From a bacterium (GTDB lineage Bacteria > Desulfobacterota > Binatia > UBA12015): a DNA stretch of 6,552 bases. Below the pieces are notes generated by a model. That model was given only the letters and a program-made list of their open reading frames with translations, made no database searches and was not told where the DNA came from. Each line of letters starts with the position of its first letter. Position 1 is the first letter of the stretch. Below, piece by piece: positions 1-5,265 of this stretch. The position numbers were made by a program, and so were the translations under genes. The stretch lies in the NCBI GenBank assembly GCA_018970825.1, contig JAGWVP010000186.1, forward strand, positions 1 through 6,552, in the 5' to 3' direction.

Positions 1-2
1 CC

Positions 3-176
3 TTCCTCGTGCTCTCGGGGATCGACGAGGCGCGCTTCCGGCGTCCGGTCGTCCCGGGAGACCAGATGCGGCTCGAGGTCGAACTGGTCCGCAAGCGGCG
101 GCCGGTGTGGAAGATCCGCGGCGTGGCGCGGGTCGAGGGCCAGGTCGCGGTCGAGGCGTCGTTCTCGGCGGTCGAG
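3..176 (+). other. fabZ: FabZ hot-dog domain, C-terminal fragment
   Basis: This segment encodes the last third of a (3R)-hydroxyacyl-ACP dehydratase, which makes trans-2-enoyl-ACP in fatty acid elongation. The visible residues FLVLSGIDEARFRRPVVPGD closely follow the E. coli FabZ segment FAGIDEARFKRPVVPGD, and the following strands (LEVELVRKRR, then GVARVEGQVAVEASF) match the usual FabZ ending. The catalytic His and Glu lie upstream of the window and cannot be judged. Native FabZ normally stops about here, but this frame reads on into LpxA without a stop. FabZ and LpxA draw on the same 3-hydroxyacyl-ACP pool, which gives a functional logic to the pairing. Confidence 0.9.
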
Positions 177-1001
177 ACGGAGGGACCGCCGGCCGGCCGC
201 GCCGAGGCGCCTCCCGCAGCGGGCACCGGCATCCACCCGACCGCGGTCGTCGAGCGCGGGGCCGAGATCGACCACGGGGTCGAGATCGGACCGTTCGCGA
301 CGATCGGTGCCGAGGTTCGGATCGGGGCCGGCTCGAAGATCGGCTCCCACGCGGTCCTCGGCGGCCGCACGACGCTCGGGCGGGACAACCGGGTGTTCCC
401 GTTCGCCACGGTCGGCTGCGTTCCGCAGGACCTGAAGTTCCACGGCGAGCCCGGGCGGCTCGAGATGGGCGACCGCAACCTCGTCCGCGAGTATGCCTCG
501 CTCTCGATCGGCACCGAGGGGGGCGGGCTCGTCACCCGCGTCGGGGACGACAACCTCTTCATGAACTACTCCCACCTCGGCCACGACTGCGTGGTCGAGA
601 ACCACGTCCACCTGGTGAACGGGGTCGCCGTGGCCGGCCACGTCTCGCTCGGCAGCCACTCGATCGTCTCCGGCCTCGCGGCGGTCGCGCAGTTCGTCCG
701 GATCGGCGAGGGCGCGTTCATCGGCGGGGGCTCGATGGTGGTGATGGACGTGCCGCCCTTCTGCATGGCCAACGGCGACCGCGCCCGGCTCGTCGGGCTG
801 AACGCGGTGGGTCTCGAGCGCCGGGGTGTCGAGCCGGAGAGGATCGCGGCCCTTCGGCGGGCCTACAAGACGCTCTTCCAGTCGAAGCTGCTCGCGCGCG
901 ACGCGATCGAGAAGATCCGTGCCGAGCAGGCCGATTCGCCCGAGGCGCTCGCGATGGCGTCCTTCGTCGCCGCGAGCGAGCGCGGCGTCACCCGGCCCTG
1001 A
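3..1001 (+). CDS. lpxA: FabZ-LpxA fusion (5' partial): 3-hydroxyacyl-ACP dehydratase C-terminus joined to UDP-GlcNAc acyltransferase
   Basis: The LpxA part transfers a 3-hydroxyacyl chain from ACP to the 3-position of UDP-GlcNAc, the first step of lipid A synthesis in the cytoplasm. The frame is open from the left edge. Bases 3-176 encode the end of FabZ (GIDEARFRRPVVPGDQ). An 18-residue Ala/Pro/Gly-rich linker follows (177-230), then a full-length LpxA domain of 256 residues (231-998). LpxA shows left-handed beta-helix hexapeptide repeats, the QDLK motif, the catalytic His of HDC (582-584), the preceding His (573-575), GHVSL, and the C-terminal GLNAVGLERRG with the nucleotide-contacting Asn and Arg. 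No ATG, GTG or TTG lies in frame in the linker, so a separate lpxA start is hard to place. The Gly matching E. coli Gly173 is kept, consistent with a long acyl chain. Residues matching E. coli His99, Arg100 and His160 are Ser, Ile and Ala. LpxA identity is certain; the fusion is very likely. Confidence 0.93.
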   Translation, partial: FLVLSGIDEARFRRPVVPGDQMRLEVELVRKRRPVWKIRGVARVEGQVAVEASFSAVETEGPPAGRAEAPPAAGTGIHPTAVVERGAEIDHGVEIGPFATIGAEVRIGAGSKIGSHAVLGGRTTLGRDNRVFPFATVGCVPQDLKFHGEPGRLEMGDRNLVREYASLSIGTEGGGLVTRVGDDNLFMNYSHLGHDCVVENHVHLVNGVAVAGHVSLGSHSIVSGLAAVAQFVRIGEGAFIGGGSMVVMDVPPFCMANGDRARLVGLNAVGLERRGVEPERIAALRRAYKTLFQSKLLARDAIEKIRAEQADSPEALAMASFVAASERGVTRP

Positions 1002-1003
1002 GG
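1000..1003 (+). promoter_or_regulatory. Shine-Dalgarno of lpxI
   Basis: A GAGG overlaps the stop codon of the fabZ-lpxA frame and lies 9 bases before the ATG at 1013. It supports that ATG as the lpxI start and suggests translational coupling to the upstream gene. Confidence 0.6.
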
Positions 1004-1012
1004 ATCGGCCCG

Positions 1013-1858
1013 ATGGAGCGCAAGGCCGCCCGTCTCGGACTCATCGCGGGCAACGGCGTCTTCCCGGTGCTGGTCGCACGCGGTGCTCGCGAGGCCGGGG
1101 TCGAGGTCGTCTGCTGCGCCCACGTCGGCGAGTCCGATCCGGCGATCGAGGCCGAGGTCGACTCGCTCACCTGGGTTCGGGTCGGCGAGCTCGGTCGCAT
1201 CATCCGGACGTTCAGGGAGGCCGGCTGCAGCAGCGCGGTCATGGCGGGGGGCATCACCAAGGTGCGCCTGTTCTCGGGATTCCGGCCCGACCTTCGCGGT
1301 GCGGCCTTTCTCGCCCGCATGCGCACGCTGCACGACGACAAGCTGCTGGTGGGGATCGCCGACGAGCTCGCCTCCGAGGGAATCCCGGTGGTCGCCTCCA
1401 CCCTGTACCTGCCGCGCCTCGTGCCGGAGCCGGGCGTGCTGGGCCGCCGCGGTCCCAGGTCGAAGGAGCGCGAGGACATCCGCTTCGGGCTCGGAGTCGC
1501 GAAGGCGATCGGGGCGTTCGAGATCGGGCAGACGGTGGTCGTGAAGGACGGACTCGTCCTCGCCGTCGAGGCGGTCGAGGGAACCGACGCGGCGATCCGC
1601 CGGGGGGCCGAACTCGCGCGCCGCGGCGCGGTGGTCGTGAAAGTCGCGAAACCCGGTCAGGACCTGCGCTTCGACGTGCCGGCGGTCGGGCCGGCGACGA
1701 TCCGGCTCATGGCCGAGACCCATGCGACGGTCCTCGCGGTGGAGGCCGGGCGGACTCTCCTGCTCGAGCGCGAGAGCCTCGTCGCGCTCGCCGACATGGC
1801 CGGCATCGCGGTCGTGGCGGTCGAGGCCGAGGCCGACTCCTCGGGGGTGCTCGCGTGA
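1013..1858 (+). CDS. lpxI: UDP-2,3-diacylglucosamine pyrophosphatase LpxI
   Basis: LpxI hydrolyses UDP-2,3-diacylglucosamine to lipid X and UMP in the cytoplasm. It is the alternative to LpxH and uses a different phosphate attack mechanism. The 281-residue product matches the length of the Caulobacter enzyme (DUF1009 family). The N-terminal domain begins LGLIAGNGVFPVLVA (residues 8-22) and carries MAGGITKVRLF (77-87) and LHDDKLL (106-112). The C-terminal domain has a GQTVVVKDG segment (172-180) and KPGQDLRFDVPAVG (213-226). Asp221 in RFD is the likely equivalent of the catalytic Asp225 of Caulobacter LpxI (from memory). The ATG is preceded by a GAGG at good spacing and lies 11 bases after the upstream stop. 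The frame is open far upstream, but that part is the shadow of lpxA. The stop overlaps the GTG of the next gene. Nothing looks broken. Confidence 0.95.
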   Translation: MERKAARLGLIAGNGVFPVLVARGAREAGVEVVCCAHVGESDPAIEAEVDSLTWVRVGELGRIIRTFREAGCSSAVMAGGITKVRLFSGFRPDLRGAAFLARMRTLHDDKLLVGIADELASEGIPVVASTLYLPRLVPEPGVLGRRGPRSKEREDIRFGLGVAKAIGAFEIGQTVVVKDGLVLAVEAVEGTDAAIRRGAELARRGAVVVKVAKPGQDLRFDVPAVGPATIRLMAETHATVLAVEAGRTLLLERESLVALADMAGIAVVAVEAEADSSGVLA

Positions 1859-2844
1859 GCCCCGTCCCCGGGGCGGGGGGTTCCGCGACCGAGCCCGTCC
1901 GGAGGGACGCGGGCGCGCCCCTGCGCGCGGCGGTCGTCGGCGCCGGCTACCTCGGCACCTTCCATGCCGAGAAGTACGCGGCGGCCCCCGGCTGCGAACT
2001 CGTGGCGGTGGCGGACCCGGACCTTTCGCGCGCGCGCGCGCTCGCCGATCGCCTCGGCTGCCGGGCCGTCGCCGACTTCCGCGAACTGCAGGGCTCGATC
2101 GACTGTGCGAGCGTCGTCGTCCCGACCGGGCACCACCGCGAGGTCGGGGAGGCGCTGCTCCGCTCCGGCGTGGACTGCCTCGTCGAGAAGCCGCTCGCCG
2201 CGAGCGCCGCGGAGGCGGCGGGACTCGTCGAGACGGCGCGGGCGGCCGGGCGAATCCTGCAGGTCGGCCACCTCGAGCGCTTCAACCCCGCGCTCACCCG
2301 GCTCGCCGGCGTGATCGACCGGCCGCGATTCATCGAGTGCCACCGGCTCGCGCCCTTCACCGTGCGCGGGGCCGACGTCGACGTCGTGCGCGACCTCATG
2401 ATCCACGACCTCGACCTCGTGCGACTGCTGGTGCCCGACGAGATCGTCTCGGTCGAGGCGGTCGGCGTCCCGGTGGTGACGCATCAGGTCGACATCGCCA
2501 ACGCGCGGCTGCGTTTCGCCGGGGGATGCATCGCGAACGTGACCGCGAGCCGCGTGTCGGCGAAGCGGGAGCGCAAGCTGCGCCTCTTCCAGCCCGATCT
2601 CTACGTCGCGATCGACCTCGCCGAGCGATCGGTGCGGATCTGCCGGCGGCGGATCGACGATCGCGGCCAGCCGGAGATCGCCTGGGAGCAGGTCGACCTC
2701 GGAGAGGCCGACGCGCTCGCCCGCGAGATCCACGCCTTCCTCGCCTCGGTGCGGACGCGCGCTCGCCCCGCGGTCACCGGCGAGGACGGCCTCGCGGCGC
2801 TCGAACTCGCCGAGCGGGTGCTCGGCGTGATGGCGCACGCGTGA
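1855..2844 (+). CDS. Gfo/Idh/MocA-family NAD(P)-dependent oxidoreductase, GnnA-like (candidate UDP-GlcNAc 3-dehydrogenase)
   Basis: This 329-residue protein has an N-terminal Rossmann fold with VVGAGYLG (residues 27-34), the family EKP motif (111-113), GHLERFNPA, and RDLMIHDLDL with the catalytic-site His184-Asp185. It lacks a signal peptide and should be cytoplasmic. In Acidithiobacillus ferrooxidans the related GnnA, encoded between lpxA and lpxB, oxidises UDP-GlcNAc at C3 so that GnnB can install an amine there, giving amide-linked acyl chains. The same position and family make GnnA-like activity the leading guess. However, homologues in this position are common in genomes where I do not recall a neighbouring gnnB, so the substrate is not proven. 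The GTG start overlaps the lpxI stop (GTGA), with a weak GGGGG at 1843-1847. About 24 low-complexity residues precede the Rossmann strand, and no in-frame ATG offers a shorter start. The family call is firm; the reaction is inferred. Confidence 0.85.
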   Translation: MSPVPGAGGSATEPVRRDAGAPLRAAVVGAGYLGTFHAEKYAAAPGCELVAVADPDLSRARALADRLGCRAVADFRELQGSIDCASVVVPTGHHREVGEALLRSGVDCLVEKPLAASAAEAAGLVETARAAGRILQVGHLERFNPALTRLAGVIDRPRFIECHRLAPFTVRGADVDVVRDLMIHDLDLVRLLVPDEIVSVEAVGVPVVTHQVDIANARLRFAGGCIANVTASRVSAKRERKLRLFQPDLYVAIDLAERSVRICRRRIDDRGQPEIAWEQVDLGEADALAREIHAFLASVRTRARPAVTGEDGLAALELAERVLGVMAHA

Positions 2845-4082
2845 CGGCGCTCCCGGAGCACGGACGGTCGGCGGCCGCGGTCCTCGACGACCTCGACCGG
2901 ATGGCGAGCGAGGACGTCGACTGGCGCTCCGGGCGCGCGTTCAGCCTCGCCTACCACGCGGGGCCCGACGTCGAGGCGCTGGCGGAGCTCGCGCACGCGC
3001 GCTTCGCCGGTTCGAACCTCCTGAACGTGGCGGCCTTCCCGAGCCTCCGCACGATGCAGTCGGACGTTCTCGCGATGGTCGGCGAAATGCTCCACGCGGG
3101 GCCCGGGGCCGCCGGCTCGATCACCGCGGGTGGCACCGAGAGCATCCTGCTCGCCGTGAAGGCGGCGCGTGCGCTCGCGCGGGCCGAGCGCGGGATCGAT
3201 CGGCCCCGCCTGGTGCTGCCGACGACCGCGCACGCGGCATTCGAGAAGGCCGCGGCGGATTACGGCGTGCGGAGCGTGCGCGTCGACGTGGGCCCCGATT
3301 TCCGCGCCGTCCCGGGTGCGATCGAGGCGGCGATCGACGCGGACACGGTGCTCGTCGCCTGCTCCGCACCTTCCTACCCCCAGGGCGTCGTCGACCCGGT
3401 CGGCGAGATCGCCGCGATCGCCGCTGCTCGCGGCGTGCCGTGCCACGTGGATGCCTGCATGGGCGGCCTGACGCTTCCGATGATGGAGCGGGCGGGCGAG
3501 GCCGTGCGTCCGTTCGACTTCCGGGTCCCCGGGGTCACGTCGATCTCGGTCGACCTCCACAAGTACGGCTATGCGCCGAAGGGGATCTCGGTGCTCCTCC
3601 ATCGCGACAAGCGCCGTCGGGCCTTCCAGGCCTTCACGACCGACAACTGGCTCGGCGGCTTCTACGGCAGCCTCGGCGTCCTCGGTACCCGCGGCGGTGG
3701 TCCGCTGGCGGCGGCCTGGGCGGTCATGAACCACCTCGGCGCCGACGGCTACCTGCGGCTCGCGCGCGAAGCCCGCGAGGCGACGCTCGAACTCGTGGGC
3801 GTTCTCCGCGGGCGACCCGGCGTGCGGCTGCTCGCCGAACCCGACGCGACCCTGCTCGCGTTCGCGTTCGAGGACGCCGACGCGTTCGCGGTCGGGGACG
3901 GACTCCGTCGCCGGGGCTTCTGGGTCGACCAGCAGGCGCCGCCGCCGAGCCTCCACTGCACGGTGAACGCGGTGCACCGCCGCGTCGTCGGCGAGTTCGC
4001 GCAGGCGCTCGCGTCGGCGCACGAGGAAGCACGGGCGAGCGGGGCCCGATCGGAGGCGACGGCCTATGGCCGGGCCGAGTGA
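2841..4082 (+). CDS. PLP-dependent lyase/decarboxylase of the sphingosine-1-phosphate lyase family (group II decarboxylase fold)
   Basis: A 413-residue fold-type I PLP enzyme. Family marks in order: FPSLRTMQSDV (66-76), GSITAGGTESILLA (92-105, phosphate binding), HVDACMGG (202-209, with Asp204 placed to pair with the PLP ring nitrogen), DLHKYGYAPKG (238-248, Lys241 forms the Schiff base), and TTDNWLGGFYGS further on. These are signatures of sphingosine-1-phosphate lyase, which splits phosphorylated sphingoid bases into a fatty aldehyde and phosphoethanolamine. Lys247 matches a substrate-phosphate contact of known lyases (from memory). The His of the NxxH motif in those enzymes is Asn62 here (Asn59 is kept), so the substrate may differ. 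No N-terminal membrane helix is seen; the protein should be soluble. The GTG start overlaps the previous stop (GTGA); ATG 2901 would remove a conserved N-terminal helix. The position inside a lipid A operon is unexpected. Family is firm, substrate unknown; an amino acid decarboxylase is the main alternative. Confidence 0.85.
   Translation: MTALPEHGRSAAAVLDDLDRMASEDVDWRSGRAFSLAYHAGPDVEALAELAHARFAGSNLLNVAAFPSLRTMQSDVLAMVGEMLHAGPGAAGSITAGGTESILLAVKAARALARAERGIDRPRLVLPTTAHAAFEKAAADYGVRSVRVDVGPDFRAVPGAIEAAIDADTVLVACSAPSYPQGVVDPVGEIAAIAAARGVPCHVDACMGGLTLPMMERAGEAVRPFDFRVPGVTSISVDLHKYGYAPKGISVLLHRDKRRRAFQAFTTDNWLGGFYGSLGVLGTRGGGPLAAAWAVMNHLGADGYLRLAREAREATLELVGVLRGRPGVRLLAEPDATLLAFAFEDADAFAVGDGLRRRGFWVDQQAPPPSLHCTVNAVHRRVVGEFAQALASAHEEARASGARSEATAYGRAE
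4052..4056 (+). promoter_or_regulatory. Shine-Dalgarno of lpxB, inside the upstream coding region
   Basis: A GGAGG lies 9 bases before the ATG at 4066 and within the last codons of the lyase-family gene. It is the strongest ribosome binding site in the window and fixes the lpxB start, giving a 17-base gene overlap. Confidence 0.75.
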
Positions 4083-5265
4083 CGAGGGCGGAACTTCGCG
4101 GCCGACGGTGCTCGTCGTGGCGGGCGAGGCGTCGGGCGACCTTCGCGGCGCGGAACTCGTCGCGGCGATGCGTGCCCTCGTTCCCGGTCTCCGGGTGACC
4201 GGGGTCGGCGGCGAGCGGCTGCGAGCCGAGGGACAGGAGGTCCTCGTCCGGGCCGAGGAGATCTCGACGATGGGCCTGACCGAGGTCTTCTCGAGCGCGG
4301 GACGCATCCTCGGGGCGTTCCGCCTCGTCCGCGACGCGATCGAGGGGCGCTCGGGCGACCGCCCGGACCTCGTCGTCCTGATCGACCTCCCCGACTTCAA
4401 CCTGCGACTCGCGCCGATCGCGCGGCGCGCGGGCGTACCCGTCCTCTACTACGTGAGCCCGCAGGTCTGGGCGTGGCGGCGCTGGCGGGTGCGGCAACTC
4501 GCGCGCAACGTCGACCGGCTCGCGGTGGTGTTCCCGTTCGAGGAGGAGATCTACCGCGGTCTCGCGGACGTCACCTTCGTCGGGCACCCCGCTCTCGACA
4601 CGGTGAAGCCCACGCGCCCGGCCGCCGAGACCCGGGCCCGGTACGGGCTCGATCCCTCCCGTCCGCTGGTGGCCCTCCTCCCCGGCAGCCGGGCGGCCGA
4701 GGTGCGATCCCTCCTGCCCGAGATGCTCCGCGCGATCGACGTCTTGCGGGCGGACGTCGAGGTCGACGCGGTGCTCGCGCTCGCGAGCGAGGAGTTGCGT
4801 CCGCTCGTGGTGAAGAGCGTCGGCCGGATGCCGGTCGTCTCCGGCGAGACCTGGGATCTCGTCGCCGCCTCCGACCTCGTGCTGTGCGCCTCGGGCAGCG
4901 CGACGCTCGAGACGGCGCTCCTCGAACGCCCGATGGTCGTCTCCTACCGGCTCTCCCCGCTCACCTGGGCGGTGGCGCGACTCCTCGTGCGCGTGCCGTT
5001 CGTCGCGATGCCGAACCTGGTCCTCGGGCGACGAGCGGTGCCCGAGCTGCTGCAGCACGAGGCGACCGCGGGCCGCATGGCGGCCGAGGCCCGAGCGATC
5101 CTGCTCGATCCCGCCCGCGCGGCGGCGATGCGCGCCGACCTCGCGAGCGTCCGTGCCCGGCTGGGCGAGGGGGGCGCCGCCGGGCGCGCGGCGACGATCG
5201 CGGTCGACATGCTCCGGAACGGTCCGGCGTCGTCCGCGACGCACCGCTCGGCGCGCCCCGCGTGA
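4066..5265 (+). CDS. lpxB: Lipid-A-disaccharide synthase LpxB
   Basis: LpxB is a peripheral inner-membrane glycosyltransferase (family GT19) that condenses UDP-2,3-diacylglucosamine with lipid X to the beta-1,6 tetraacyl disaccharide phosphate. The 399-residue product is slightly longer than the E. coli enzyme (382), mainly through short N- and C-terminal tails. Motifs in order: GEASGD (20-25), STMGLTEV (67-74), IDLPDFN (106-112, Asp107 matching E. coli Asp98), YYVSPQVWAWRRWR (128-141), VVFPFEEEIY (154-163), FVGHPALD (171-178), LLPGSRAAEV (204-213, Arg209 matching E. coli Arg201), CASGSATLETAL (284-295), and VSYRLSPLTW (302-311), followed by the conserved VPFVAMPNLVLGR segment. The ATG has a good GGAGG upstream inside the previous gene. 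The C-terminal tail is rich in Ala, Ser and Arg and looks unconserved. The substrate made by LpxI, two genes upstream of the lyase, feeds this enzyme directly. Confidence 0.97.
   Translation: MAGPSDEGGTSRPTVLVVAGEASGDLRGAELVAAMRALVPGLRVTGVGGERLRAEGQEVLVRAEEISTMGLTEVFSSAGRILGAFRLVRDAIEGRSGDRPDLVVLIDLPDFNLRLAPIARRAGVPVLYYVSPQVWAWRRWRVRQLARNVDRLAVVFPFEEEIYRGLADVTFVGHPALDTVKPTRPAAETRARYGLDPSRPLVALLPGSRAAEVRSLLPEMLRAIDVLRADVEVDAVLALASEELRPLVVKSVGRMPVVSGETWDLVAASDLVLCASGSATLETALLERPMVVSYRLSPLTWAVARLLVRVPFVAMPNLVLGRRAVPELLQHEATAGRMAAEARAILLDPARAAAMRADLASVRARLGEGGAAGRAATIAVDMLRNGPASSATHRSARPA

Noticed and set aside
177..230. A frameshift or missed start between FabZ and LpxA
   Set aside because: The frame is continuous and both domains read in the same frame without any correction. 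Only an undetected sequencing indel could change this, so I kept the fusion as the call.
107..1012. Upstream extension of the lpxI frame
   Set aside because: It is a shadow of the fabZ-lpxA frame. LpxI homology begins right after ATG 1013.
826..1854. Upstream part of the frame that contains the oxidoreductase
   Set aside because: It is an out-of-frame reading of lpxA and lpxI, very Arg-rich. The real gene starts at GTG 1855.
2027..2041. Alternating CG run as a possible Z-DNA or regulatory element
   Set aside because: It falls inside a conserved coding region, encodes Arg-Ala repeats and is expected by chance at this GC content.
4079..4082. GTGA at the end of the lyase-family gene as a possible lpxB start
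   Set aside because: The GTG is not in the lpxB frame. The ATG at 4066 is in frame and has a GGAGG at proper spacing.
2601..4400. Long minus-strand open frame of 599 codons, and similar ones at 3724-5244, 4944-6023 and 1657-2838
   Set aside because: They lie antisense to well-supported genes, their translations are Arg/His/Asp-rich with no recognisable domain, and such frames are expected in very GC-rich DNA.
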